Source: Chlorobiaceae bacterium
GTDB taxonomy: Bacteria > Bacteroidota > Chlorobiia > Chlorobiales > Chlorobiaceae
Reading direction: 5' to 3'
DNA: 43,671 nt
Assembly: GCA_013334975.1 (NCBI GenBank)
Contig: JAAXWL010000012.1
Location: 1 to 43,671, forward strand
Of the stretch, positions 25,305 through 33,628 are shown in pieces. The translations under genes and the position numbers were made by a program. The notes beneath the pieces are model-generated. The model had not been told where the DNA came from and did not search any database. It saw only the letters and a list, made by a program, of their open reading frames with translations. Each line of letters starts with the position of its first letter. Position 1 is the stretch's first letter.

Positions 25305-25377
25305 GGGGCTATAGCTCAGTTGGTAGAGCATTTGCATGGCATGCAAAGGGTCAGGAGTTCGAATCTCCTTAGCTCCA
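25305..25377 (+). tRNA. tRNA-Ala (anticodon GGC)
   Basis: A 73-nt cloverleaf starts GGGGCTATAGCTCAGTTGGT. The acceptor stem is GGGGCTA/TAGCTCC, the D arm AGCTCAGTTGGTAGAGC and the anticodon arm TTTGC-ATGGCAT-GCAAA, with GGC at positions 34-36. The T arm is AGGAG-TTCGAAT-CTCCT and the discriminator base is A. The 3' CCA is not encoded. It reads GCC/GCU alanine codons. A strong terminator follows at once. Confidence 0.95.
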
Positions 25378-25384
25378 CAGCACA

Positions 25385-25414
25385 AAAAAAAGCGCAGTTT
25401 TTCTGCGCTTTTTT
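25385..25414 (+). terminator. Rho-independent terminator after tRNA-Ala
   Basis: AGCGCAG and CTGCGCT pair around a five-base T loop, extended by A-run/T-run pairing, with a final run of six T. It lies 8 bp after the tRNA. The symmetric A/T flanks could also stop the minus-strand transcript of the next gene. Confidence 0.85.
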
Positions 25415-25431
25415 CATTTCATCCCAACCCC

Positions 25432-25959
25432 TCACGATCGGGCTGAGCCCCGTCCGACTCCGGACACAAGAAAAATCATCCCGACAAACAACGAAGCAGC
25501 AAGACCCGCTGCCACATGCATCACCGATGCCGCCAGCACCGTCACCACCCCAAGCCTGACGGAGACACCCGTAACCGGAACAGCAAAAACATAAGCGCTG
25601 GCTGTCAAGACGGTGAAAAGGAAACCGCTGGCGATACTGCCTGCCAGCGAAACAAAATATCGCTCACGGCCACCTGCCCTCACCCTCTTCTGCCTTTCGA
25701 GTTGCCTGAGCGAACCGGGATCGAGGCGATGCTTCACGGCCTTAGCGACCAGCGCGATCAGAATCAGCACAGGAGTATACAACAGATAGACCGTGATCGA
25801 CAAGGAACGGTCAGGACGAAAAGCACCGGCATCAAGCAAGATCGAGGCTTGCGACAGCATCCAGGTCGAGGTAAAAAAGAAGACCGTCCCCCAGAGCAGG
25901 GTAATCAGAATCCAGGTCCATACCGACTCTGGCGCCGTTTTTTTTAAAACATTGTTCAT
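25432..25959 (-). CDS. Hypothetical integral membrane protein
   Basis: From the ATG at 25959 (MNNVLKKTAPESVWTWILIT) the protein has 175 residues and four clear membrane segments: about 15-40, 52-75, 103-128 and 135-165. A basic cytoplasmic-type loop (AVKHRLDPGSLRQLERQKRV) lies between the second and third. I recognise no named family. The open frame upstream to 26061 is Cys- and Ser-rich without a better start, so the shorter form is used. It stands alone between the tRNA and purF, on the opposite strand to purF. Confidence 0.7.
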   Translation of the reverse strand: MNNVLKKTAPESVWTWILITLLWGTVFFFTSTWMLSQASILLDAGAFRPDRSLSITVYLLYTPVLILIALVAKAVKHRLDPGSLRQLERQKRVRAGGRERYFVSLAGSIASGFLFTVLTASAYVFAVPVTGVSVRLGVVTVLAASVMHVAAGLAASLFVGMIFLVSGVGRGSARS

Positions 25960-26219
25960 AATAAATCTGGTTGAATGTTTAGACTGCAACTCCTGTTGTT
26001 TACAATGATCCGGGGAGCTTAAACATTCAGTTTCCGGAGGGTTCAGCATGGAAAAACACACAACAGGTCGTGTTAAGCGACTTGGATTGCGCTAAAAAAA
26101 AAGAAAATTCCTACTGACCTTCCGAAACGATCAATTGTATTTTGATTTTCCCCCTGATATATTAGTTTCTCTTGCCGGTTTGACTGGCAAATTTTTCACA
26201 ATCTCAAGATTTCACCGAT

Positions 26220-27713
26220 ATGTGCGGAGTTTTCGGCGTTTTCAACTCAAAAACTCCTGCAGAAGATACCTTTTACGGCCTCTACTCTCTTCAGCACAGG
26301 GGACAGGAAGCCGCTGGTATCGTCGTAGCCGAATACAACAAGGCAAAAAAGAAAACGCTCTTCAAGCAACACAAGGGACCTGGACTGGTGTCGGAAGTGT
26401 TCCGGGACGAGCAGATTTTCGAAAGCCTCAGCGGTTATGCGGCCATTGGCCACAACCGATATTCAACAACAGGCTCTTCAAAATCGAACAATAACATCCA
26501 GCCTTTCTCCCTCACCTATCGCTCCGGCAGTCTTGCCATCGCCCATAACGGAAACCTCACCAATTCAAGAGCGCTTCGCCGGGAACTGACCGAGAAGGGA
26601 GTCATTTTCCAGGCATCGTCAGACACTGAAATCATTCCGCATCTTGCGGCAAGAAGCAAGGAAAAAGAGCCGCTGCACCAGATCTATGATGCCCTGAGGC
26701 AGGTCGAAGGAGCATACTCAATGGTCATTCTCGCCAACAACCAGATGATCGCAGCTCGCGATCCCTACGGAGTACGTCCTCTGGCTCTCGGCAGAAAAAT
26801 CGATCCGGCAACCGGAGAACTGGCCTGGATCGTGGCAAGCGAAACCTGCGCCTTCGATATCATCAAGGCCGAATACATTCGGGACATCGCTCCGGGAGAA
26901 ATCCTCCTGATCGACCACCTGGCCGTAACCAACGAAAAACCCGTCTCGATCTTCCTTCCACCGGTTGAACGCAAGGCGCGATGCATCTTCGAGTACGTCT
27001 ACTTCTCCCGTCCCGACAGCTTCATCTTCCAGAATTCGGTAGACAAAGTCCGAAGGAACCTCGGCAAGAATCTGGCTCGCGAATCGACGATCGAGCAGCA
27101 ACCTGGTGACAAGGAGCTTGCCGTGGTCAGTGTTCCCGACTCGTCGAACACTGCTGCACTTGGCTTCGTCAGGGAGAGCAACAAGCTGGGCAAACCTGCC
27201 CGCTTCGAGCACGGCCTCATCCGCAACCACTATGTCGGCAGAACCTTCATTCAGCCAGGCATCCAGAGCCGCGAAATCAAGGTCCGATCGAAATACAACA
27301 TTGTACGCGGCGTCATGCAGAACCGCCCGATCATTCTGGTCGATGACTCGATCGTCCGGGGCACGACAGCAAGAATGCTCATCAAACTGGTACGCGAAGC
27401 CCATCCCTCAGCAATCCATCTGCACATCAGTTCTCCACCCATCACCAATCCCTGTTTCTACGGCATGGACTTCCCCACCAAACGCCAGTTGCTCACCCAC
27501 ATGCTTGCCGACGCAGAACACGAACTTGGCAACGTTGAAAAAATCAGGGAGTACATCGGTGTGGATTCACTGAGATACCTCTCCATGCAGGGACTTCTGA
27601 ACAGTGTACCGAAATTCGAGAATGAAGAGTGCGGTTACTGCACCGCCTGCTTCAGCGGAGACTACCCTATCCGGATCACCGACGTCACGACCGACAAGGA
27701 AGAGAACGACTGA
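26220..27713 (+). CDS. purF: Amidophosphoribosyltransferase
   Basis: PurF makes 5-phosphoribosylamine from PRPP and glutamine, the first committed step of purine synthesis. The 497-residue protein begins MCGVFGVFN, so Cys2 becomes the N-terminal nucleophile of the glutaminase domain after Met removal. YSLQHRGQEAAGI, GHNRYSTTG and LAIAHNGNLTN follow. The phosphoribosyltransferase domain has the PRPP loop ILVDDSIVRGTTARML. Cysteines near the end (NEECGYCTACFSGDYP) fit the [4Fe-4S]-type PurF of Bacillus. A possible -10 element (TATATT) lies at about 26157. purH and purN are in the same window but not in the same transcript. Confidence 0.96.
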   Translation: MCGVFGVFNSKTPAEDTFYGLYSLQHRGQEAAGIVVAEYNKAKKKTLFKQHKGPGLVSEVFRDEQIFESLSGYAAIGHNRYSTTGSSKSNNNIQPFSLTYRSGSLAIAHNGNLTNSRALRRELTEKGVIFQASSDTEIIPHLAARSKEKEPLHQIYDALRQVEGAYSMVILANNQMIAARDPYGVRPLALGRKIDPATGELAWIVASETCAFDIIKAEYIRDIAPGEILLIDHLAVTNEKPVSIFLPPVERKARCIFEYVYFSRPDSFIFQNSVDKVRRNLGKNLARESTIEQQPGDKELAVVSVPDSSNTAALGFVRESNKLGKPARFEHGLIRNHYVGRTFIQPGIQSREIKVRSKYNIVRGVMQNRPIILVDDSIVRGTTARMLIKLVREAHPSAIHLHISSPPITNPCFYGMDFPTKRQLLTHMLADAEHELGNVEKIREYIGVDSLRYLSMQGLLNSVPKFENEECGYCTACFSGDYPIRITDVTTDKEEND

Positions 27714-28028
27714 TGCAATTTAGGCAGGTCGGAATCCGAAAAAAATACCATAGTGCCCCTCACTCTCCCATTTTCCTTTGACAGAATCCTCTTCACGAAG
27801 CAGGAATGGCTGGTCTCCTTGAATTAACTGGTTTTTATCGAATCAGTTAACGGATTTCTGAATGACCCCGTTTTTTCAAAAAAACTTTTCCACCCATGAA
27901 AAAAAAGATGGTTCTCCTATACGTTTTCTAAAATTGTTTTGTATTTTGCTATTAATATTGATGTCATAACTATATGACTATACTTTAATTTTTTTCCCAA
28001 TAAACAACTGACAAAATCCGAGGTGAAT
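27714..28028 (+). promoter_or_regulatory. Intergenic region with candidate operator upstream of a PEP-CTERM gene
   Basis: This stretch holds no gene that I can see. Two dyads are visible: TTAACTG-N13-CAGTTAA (27824-27850) and the perfect GTCATA-ACTA-TATGAC (27963-27978), the latter about 50 bp before the next start codon. The sequence becomes very AT-rich from 27870 on. GAGGTG just before the ATG at 28029 serves as Shine-Dalgarno site. Regulator unknown. Confidence 0.4.
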
Positions 28029-28652
28029 ATGAAGCGCTTGAAATTACTTGGTATCGCCGTATCGGGCCTGCTGTCCATGGCGACTGTTCATCCTACGATC
28101 GCCAGAGCTGCCACGATCTATATTAACTTTGATGATGTCACTTCATATTATGATATTGGTGAGTTTTATAATGGAGGCACAGATGGATTCGGCGCGACAG
28201 GTCCAAACTACGGCGTCTCTTTTTATAATTTTGATGCTTTCTCTGGAACTGGCTGGGGCCAAACATCCGAGCCGAATCTTGCCAATAATTCAAGTGCACT
28301 CAGCTATGCCAACGTCTATGGAGGCTTCACTTCGATTTCTTTAACCAATGGGGTATATGGCGGTACCACCACGCCAACCTTAAGTGTCTATTCCGGACTG
28401 AACGGCACTGGTACCTTGTTGGCAGGGGCAGCTCTTGCTGGCAACCCGTCACTTTTTTCACCGATAACACTCGGGTTCTCCGGTACTGCGTATTCTTTCG
28501 TAATAAGTTCAGAGACTTATATGTTAGGTATTGACGATGTATCTTTGGTTACACCCTCGACTGTGCCCGAGCCTGGCACCATCACCCTGCTCGGCATTGG
28601 CGCTCTTGCCGCTGCATCGGCAAAGCGAAGGATGCACTTCACTGAAGCCTGA
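28029..28652 (+). CDS. PEP-CTERM sorting domain protein
   Basis: The 207-residue exported protein starts with a signal peptide (MKRLKLLGIAVSGLLSMATV, then HPTIARAAT). The body is Gly-, Ser-, Asn- and Tyr-rich, with a beta-sandwich character (INFDDVTSYYDIGEFYNGG, GVSFYNFDAFSGTGWG). It ends with the sorting signal VPEPGTITLLGIGALAAASA followed by KRRMH. The PEP motif, hydrophobic helix and basic tail are all present, so it is a substrate of an exosortase encoded elsewhere. The ATG at 28029 is preferred over the GTG at 28023 because GAGGTG then serves as ribosome binding site. A strong terminator follows at 28674. Confidence 0.88.
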   Translation: MKRLKLLGIAVSGLLSMATVHPTIARAATIYINFDDVTSYYDIGEFYNGGTDGFGATGPNYGVSFYNFDAFSGTGWGQTSEPNLANNSSALSYANVYGGFTSISLTNGVYGGTTTPTLSVYSGLNGTGTLLAGAALAGNPSLFSPITLGFSGTAYSFVISSETYMLGIDDVSLVTPSTVPEPGTITLLGIGALAAASAKRRMHFTEA

Positions 28653-28673
28653 GCTTGAGTAGATTACAATGAC

Positions 28674-28718
28674 AAAAAAAGGCGATAGTTAAAAAAAATG
28701 ACTATCGCCTTTTTTTTA
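28674..28718. terminator. Bidirectional Rho-independent terminator
   Basis: GGCGATAGT (28681-28689) pairs with ACTATCGCC (28701-28709), and the stem is flanked by a run of seven A and a run of nine T. It ends the PEP-CTERM gene on the plus strand. The A run makes it usable for the minus-strand peptide-cluster operon, whose last gene stops at 28827. Confidence 0.85.
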
Positions 28719-28826
28719 TGCTGATCCCATTAACCTGTAGCCCTTCACTGAAAACAGTTGGCTGCATCAGAAGCCATCAATGCCCGAAGAAAAAGGTCTA
28801 TGATTTACACATCCCCGCAAGCAAGG

Positions 28827-29990
28827 TCAAAGCTCCCTGTGCCTGATGACAAACACAGGATGCAGAAGGCGCTGTAATGCGATCCGCCAGGGTGGAGCTT
28901 CCTGCAATCCATAGCGAAGAACAAACCAGGTGCGGTCTGGCCAAATCGCCTGCCAGGCAAGAGACAACGAGGCACCCGAATGGTCAACAAGAAGCAGAAG
29001 AAACATAAACTTTTTCCAACCGGTTGTTTTGTCACCTGTGATCGCACCCTCAGGTGAGATGAATTGGCGAAGAAGCCATCCTCTCAATACCGATGGCTGC
29101 GCTCTGGCCAGTTTTTCCAAAAGCCTCTCATCATCATCACCAAATAGCTGGATCATCATATCAAGAACAAACCACACCGGTGTTGCGATCCTCCAAGATA
29201 CAGCCCGATCGATTACCAGGCCCCAGTCTATTTCCAGACTCCGGCGCATCATGTGCAGATCGAACAGGGAACGTAATGCCGATTCGGACATGTGGTGATT
29301 TACAGCAAGATGAACGGCCACATGAAGCACCGCATCTTCTGGCTGAAGTTGCCTGACCATCTCGCCTTTCCAGGGCAAAGTTCGATCCCGGATCAGACGC
29401 TCATCTATCCAGGCAGTCTGACGCAACCACTCCCCAAGAAAAATTCCCCAGTGAAGTTCAACGAACGGGGCCTCTTTTTTGCATAAAAGTATTTCTCCAA
29501 GCATCGCATCCTGAAGCTCTCTGGGCCTGCTTGAAGGTGAATCGATCTGCTTGTAACCAGTTGATTCCATAACCTTAAGGGCCTTGTCGATATCTTCCTT
29601 CCGAATCCAGAGATCAATGTCGGCCATTCCACGCATGGCAATGTTCGGATAGACGGTTTCGCTGAGCCATACCCCTTTGAGCGGAATGATCGTTATTCCC
29701 TCATTGGTTAGCGCATCACTGATTTTTTCAAAATGATGATGTCGCCTGGCACCATCGACAACACCGGATAGATGGACAGACCTGAGACGTTCAGCTATAT
29801 CGGGTGGTGGTGTCAGACCTTGCGCCATCACGAAGGTATAGAGCATCTGTGAAACCCTGTTTTCATTTGCGAGGTCCAGCAGCATCAACCATTCATCCGA
29901 AGAACAGGACTCTATGTCTCTACAATTCCCGGAAAGCAGGTTTGCAAGTTTTCTTGCCATCGCTGACCGGGCGGAAGTACGGGAAATCAT
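28827..29990 (-). CDS. Nucleotidyltransferase-fold protein (NTP_transf_5 type) of the peptide cluster
   Basis: The 387-residue protein carries the NTP_transf_5 signature: IIPLKGVWLSETVYPNIAMR followed by GMADIDLWIRKEDIDKAL, with the Lys-Gly at 105-106 and acidic residues D124 and D126 placed like nucleotidyltransferase metal ligands. Helical flanks and a C-terminal HVAVHLAVNHH segment follow. Proteins of this family often occur in RiPP-type clusters with PqqD and HprK-like proteins, but their reaction is not established to my knowledge. It is the last gene of a minus-strand operon and overlaps the radical SAM gene at 29987 by 4 nt. A terminator lies beyond it at 28674-28718. Confidence 0.82.
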   Translation of the reverse strand: MISRTSARSAMARKLANLLSGNCRDIESCSSDEWLMLLDLANENRVSQMLYTFVMAQGLTPPPDIAERLRSVHLSGVVDGARRHHHFEKISDALTNEGITIIPLKGVWLSETVYPNIAMRGMADIDLWIRKEDIDKALKVMESTGYKQIDSPSSRPRELQDAMLGEILLCKKEAPFVELHWGIFLGEWLRQTAWIDERLIRDRTLPWKGEMVRQLQPEDAVLHVAVHLAVNHHMSESALRSLFDLHMMRRSLEIDWGLVIDRAVSWRIATPVWFVLDMMIQLFGDDDERLLEKLARAQPSVLRGWLLRQFISPEGAITGDKTTGWKKFMFLLLLVDHSGASLSLAWQAIWPDRTWFVLRYGLQEAPPWRIALQRLLHPVFVIRHREL

Positions 29991-31114
29991 GGCTGACTAT
30001 CGCCAGTTGTTTTGCTGATCGCTTCAGCCCTTGCTTCGGCAACTCTGCAGAAATACAAAACAGGCAGATCAAGCTCTCCCGTTTCAAGTTCTGCATGCGC
30101 AGGACACCAGAGACAAAGATTGACGATAGGGCAAATCCTGCAATTTTCAAGGTATTCAGCGCGTTGCGAACGCATGCCGAGAACCTTTGGAACCAAGATC
30201 TGCCAAGCCTCCCGAAGGGTGGTTTTGCGAAGATCCGCAGTCGTACCGGCTGCCCAAAGCGAAGAACACACGCGAAAAATGCCGTCATAACTGATGTTGC
30301 ATTCGCCTTCGCCAATACTGCAATAGAAAAGATGGTCGCTTTCGGTATGGGCAAACTCGTCGACGATCAGTTTGCTGCACCCTTGCTGAAGGGCAGTAAA
30401 GCGCTCAGCATCTCCCTGTTCAAGAGCCACTATCTGTTCCGGACTTAACCGTTCTGATCTGATCAGTTGGTTGCGCACCTCATCACGGTCGAAGCGTAAG
30501 TGAAGCTGTGGATCAAAACGGAAATAGTCTTTGGTATACTGACGGCAGAAAGCCGCGATCGCAGGCAATTCATGAGCATTCGACTGCATCGCCATCGCCT
30601 TGAGACGCAGCTTCACTCCTCCATCGATAAGCAGGTTAAGTCCACGCATAAATGCCTGAAAACCACCCGGCCGCCCAGTGACTTTTTCATAGGTCTGTTC
30701 GGTGACTCCATAAACCGTGATTTCAATAACGCGGGGCGGATACTTCCTGAACAAGGCCACATGCTCTTCCCTGATAAGCGTCGCATTGGTAAAAACCGAC
30801 ACCAGCAGACCTTTCCGCTTCAACATCAGGTATATATCTTTAAAATCGGCTCTCAACAAAGGTTCTCCTCCGCTGAGAAGTGCCCATAACGCACCAAGCT
30901 CGATAGCCTGGTCAGCAATGGATGCAATCTCCTCGATACTCAGCTCCTTCTTCAGGGCTTGTTCATCACCGGCGGGAAGATTGATATAGCAGTGGCGACA
31001 ATCGTTGTTACAGCGAGCGGTGAGTTCAATATCGAAGGCGAACAACGACCCGTTTTTTCTTTTTTTATCCCAAAGCTGAAAATCCGAAATTTCTGTTTCG
31101 TCCTTGTAACCCAT
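29987..31114 (-). CDS. Radical SAM/SPASM peptide-modifying enzyme (third in operon)
   Basis: The 375-residue protein has the radical SAM cluster motif in LTARCNNDCRHCYINLP (C35, C39, C42) and the SAM-binding SGGEPLLRADF (from residue 80). FTNATLIREEHVAL and ITVYGVTEQTYEKVTGRPGG follow. A C-terminal SPASM domain has Cys pairs: CSIGEGECNISYDG, CRICPIVNLCLWCPAH and a final YFC. SPASM enzymes commonly make thioether or carbon-carbon links in precursor peptides. The protein resembles the enzyme at 32458 in start (MGY), size and motif wording, suggesting a duplicated pair. The gene follows the S26-like gene by 40 bp and overlaps the nucleotidyltransferase gene. Confidence 0.9.
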   Translation of the reverse strand: MGYKDETEISDFQLWDKKRKNGSLFAFDIELTARCNNDCRHCYINLPAGDEQALKKELSIEEIASIADQAIELGALWALLSGGEPLLRADFKDIYLMLKRKGLLVSVFTNATLIREEHVALFRKYPPRVIEITVYGVTEQTYEKVTGRPGGFQAFMRGLNLLIDGGVKLRLKAMAMQSNAHELPAIAAFCRQYTKDYFRFDPQLHLRFDRDEVRNQLIRSERLSPEQIVALEQGDAERFTALQQGCSKLIVDEFAHTESDHLFYCSIGEGECNISYDGIFRVCSSLWAAGTTADLRKTTLREAWQILVPKVLGMRSQRAEYLENCRICPIVNLCLWCPAHAELETGELDLPVLYFCRVAEARAEAISKTTGDSQP

Positions 31115-31154
31115 AGTATTCCTTTACAATAGTGATGACAATGATGCTTTGCAT

Positions 31155-32102
31155 TCAGAGGTTAAAATTACACGAAGCTCCGGAGCGCTGAAAAATCCTT
31201 TGAGCCTCATCGACAAGACGGGATTCCAGACCGGCGCCCCGGTAACGAATGCGACTCCATGAATGCAAACGGTACCACCCACTCCCTTCCGGGCAGCCAT
31301 CAGGGCGATGGACAAATGTAACCGATGCTGCAGGAACCTTTTTTCTAAACTCAAATTGCACGCTCCATTCCACTACGGCCCGCCCTTTTTGCTGAACCGT
31401 TGTCAAATTGAAATCCGCAGCAGGAATTACCTGAAAAAAGTCGCTCTGTTGCATTGGTTTCAACGGGACATGTACCGAAATGACTGGCTCGGGATACCGC
31501 ACTCGAAGATATAAAGAAGCGATAGCCCGATAGGGCATAAACTGCTGGACTGGGTTGAGGAAGCGCACAATCGCCGGTTTCGCCTGCCAGAGCATCCGCT
31601 CCCAGAGTTCGATTTTGAGCAGATCAAGCCAGCTCAGTTTCAACGGATGAAGCTGTATCCTTTTGCCTTTTCTTTCGGCTCCAGAGACAATTCCCAGCAG
31701 TCCATCCTGATAGGTAGGGGCATCACTATCATAACGGTTTCGGTCAGGTCGGGTAACAATAAATGCACCCAGAGCATCATCAAAGCCTTTGCTGATAATG
31801 CGGTGACCATTAAGAATTCCATGACTGCGAATCACGGCGATGTCACCCACTTGAGCACTCTCGATCGAACAGGGATCAACATACAGAACATCTCCCTGCT
31901 TGAGACAGGGATACATGCAGGTACCTTTTGCTGTAAAGAATTGGAGTTTTCGACCGACAAGCGCGCTGCCAATTTCAAAAGAAGTCGAAACCAGCCCTTC
32001 CCCGTTATTCCTGCTCTCCATACAACGATCCGGAACAGGCAAGAGCCCGCACTTCGCCATCCAGGCATTATAAAAGGGACAATCGATCAAATGGCAACCC
32101 AT
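31155..32102 (-). CDS. S26-type signal-peptidase-like domain joined to a probable GNAT domain
   Basis: Residues 1-30 hold four cysteines (C3, C8, C18, C27; MGCHLIDCPFYNAWMAKCG). Residues 50-145 match the SipW-like S26 serine peptidase fold: GTCMYPCLKQGDVLYV, then NGHRIISKG, VTRPDRNRYDSD and DGLLGIV. The usual G-x-S-M-x-P nucleophile motif reads G-T-C-M-Y-P, so Cys62 replaces the catalytic Ser; H100 is the expected second catalytic residue. A helical linker follows. The C-terminal part (about 218-305), with VEWSVQFEFR and the acetyl-CoA-loop-like RYRGAGLESRLVDEA, looks like an N-acetyltransferase (GNAT) that ends early. In this operon a leader-cleaving or leader-recognising role is plausible but inferred. 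The PqqD gene ends 14 bp before its start. Confidence 0.72.
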   Translation of the reverse strand: MGCHLIDCPFYNAWMAKCGLLPVPDRCMESRNNGEGLVSTSFEIGSALVGRKLQFFTAKGTCMYPCLKQGDVLYVDPCSIESAQVGDIAVIRSHGILNGHRIISKGFDDALGAFIVTRPDRNRYDSDAPTYQDGLLGIVSGAERKGKRIQLHPLKLSWLDLLKIELWERMLWQAKPAIVRFLNPVQQFMPYRAIASLYLRVRYPEPVISVHVPLKPMQQSDFFQVIPAADFNLTTVQQKGRAVVEWSVQFEFRKKVPAASVTFVHRPDGCPEGSGWYRLHSWSRIRYRGAGLESRLVDEAQRIFQRSGASCNFNL

Positions 32103-32116
32103 GGGGAGAGTTCAGG

Positions 32117-32413
32117 CTATCGAACCATAACCAGTTTGCGGTTCACGAGCTCCTCAACCAAACCAAGCAGGTCTTTTTGAACGGTCTCAGCTTCAGTTTC
32201 GAACTCTTCAAGCAGCTCTTCAGCAATCTGGTTCAGAGACTTCGCGCCATCAAGCCGCGACCATATAGCCCGACCTGTTTCGTTCAGGGTGTAGAGATCA
32301 TCATCGGACTCACCAATTCCCGAGACAAGGGGGACAATGATAAGCTCGTCTTCGATGATCCTGGACACAACATCTTCAGACTGGACGTAAATGGTTTCGA
32401 GAGAAACGGACAT
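32117..32413 (-). CDS. PqqD-like peptide-recognition protein
   Basis: The 98-residue protein has the winged-helix PqqD/RRE signature: DDLYTLNETGRAIWSRLDGA then KSLNQIAEELLEEFETEAET and DLLGLVEELVNRKLVMV. PqqD domains bind the leader of a precursor peptide and present it to the radical SAM enzyme. The N-terminal strand region (ETIYVQSEDVVSRIIEDELI) is the leader-binding face. It lies between two radical SAM genes and the S26-like gene, in the middle of the operon, as expected for a shared recognition subunit. No enzymatic residues are expected. Confidence 0.9.
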   Translation of the reverse strand: MSVSLETIYVQSEDVVSRIIEDELIIVPLVSGIGESDDDLYTLNETGRAIWSRLDGAKSLNQIAEELLEEFETEAETVQKDLLGLVEELVNRKLVMVR

Positions 32414-32457
32414 GAGGACAAACTCCTTGACTTGATGGTATTAACAAATTGATGTTG

Positions 32458-33627
32458 TCAGATATCTTGCTTCCGGTGAGCTTCAGCGAAACGAGCCACC
32501 CGTACTTTCCAGTCGGTAACCTCCCAACCGTACTCATCGTTCCCGATCAGACCGAGATGGCGAGCCTGCGCATGGGCAACTTCGCAAAGATACTCAACCG
32601 GTGTATCGAGTGTGCCATACTCTGTCCACGACTTTGCAGGGCACTGCTCGCACAAACCTTTCAGAAAACACTTTGCACAACGGTGTAAATACTCCGGGCT
32701 GGATGCCCTTGCGTTGAGCATTGCCGGGATTCGTTCTTCAAGCGCCATTTTCAGGGTTGTTCCTCGCAAATCGACGCAATAATCCGGATGACGAAGCGGC
32801 AAACACGCCTGTGCATGTCCGTAAGCATCAATGCAAACGGAGTGTCCTGCACCGCAGTTAAAAAGAGCGTCTCCGGGAGGACCAATATATTTACTGCAAT
32901 ACTGAGCCATTTCCTCGAGATAATTCGGCTGCTTTGCCAGCATGGCCACGCTCTCTTCAGGTGTCGCCCTGAAACGAGCGATGCAATCATTCTTTTCAGG
33001 GCTGTCTCGCCTTGCTCGAAACTCAAAATTCATCGAATAAACCGGTAACTGGTCCATGGCGGGTATCGTCGTTGCCCAGGCTTCGAACATCGCTTTTTCG
33101 TCCTTGATGAAAGGAAGTTTCGGCCCTTTGACAATAAAAGGAATCTTGTGACTGACAAGAAGATCCACTCCTCGACGAAACTCATCGAATGCCCCGGAAC
33201 ACCTTGTAATCCGGTCATAGGTTTCGACGCTCATGCCATAAACCGATACTTCGACAACACGTCCGGGAGGATATCTGGCAAGCAACCCAGCCAACTCCGG
33301 GGTAATCCGCCGGGCATTGGTAAACAGGATGACCTGCATGCCGAGTCGTCGTGCAAAGAGATAGAGTTCAGCAAAGTCCGGGCGCAAGGTCGGCTCACCA
33401 CCGGTAAAACGGACGGTGAGAAACCCGATTTCAGCCGCCTGCCGGAGTATTTCCTTGACGAATCCGGCATCCATCTCGCGTTCAGCCGCCCTTGCATCGT
33501 ATTCAGGAAGGTTAATGCAGCAGTGAACGCAATTGTTGTTGCACCGTTCGGTCAACTCGATATCGATCTGCCCTCGCCCTTTCAAACCCTCGTATTCGTC
33601 AGGGTGGAGCCTGGTGACGTAACCCAT
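32458..33627 (-). CDS. Radical SAM/SPASM peptide-modifying enzyme (second in operon)
   Basis: From the ATG at 33627 the protein has 389 residues (MGYVTRLHPDEYEGLKGRGQ). The cluster motif is in LTERCNNNCVHCCINLP (C29, C33, C36) with an extra adjacent Cys37. SAM-binding FTGGEPTLRPDF and FTNARRITPELAGLL follow, with VSVYGMSVETYDRI in the barrel. The SPASM region holds many Cys: YCSKYIGPPGDALFNCGAG, HRCAKCFLKGLCEQCPAKSW and a final VEYLCEV. The start lies 1 nt after the stop of the upstream fusion gene, so translation is probably coupled; an upstream start at 33681 would overlap that gene. It is the likely paralogue of the enzyme at 29987. Confidence 0.9.
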   Translation of the reverse strand: MGYVTRLHPDEYEGLKGRGQIDIELTERCNNNCVHCCINLPEYDARAAEREMDAGFVKEILRQAAEIGFLTVRFTGGEPTLRPDFAELYLFARRLGMQVILFTNARRITPELAGLLARYPPGRVVEVSVYGMSVETYDRITRCSGAFDEFRRGVDLLVSHKIPFIVKGPKLPFIKDEKAMFEAWATTIPAMDQLPVYSMNFEFRARRDSPEKNDCIARFRATPEESVAMLAKQPNYLEEMAQYCSKYIGPPGDALFNCGAGHSVCIDAYGHAQACLPLRHPDYCVDLRGTTLKMALEERIPAMLNARASSPEYLHRCAKCFLKGLCEQCPAKSWTEYGTLDTPVEYLCEVAHAQARHLGLIGNDEYGWEVTDWKVRVARFAEAHRKQDI

Positions 33628-33628
33628 T

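Noticed and set aside
29804-30448. 214-codon plus-strand frame across the junction of the nucleotidyltransferase and radical SAM genes
   Set aside because: Both minus-strand genes are complete and overlap by 4 nt with strong motifs, and this frame carries no recognisable feature.
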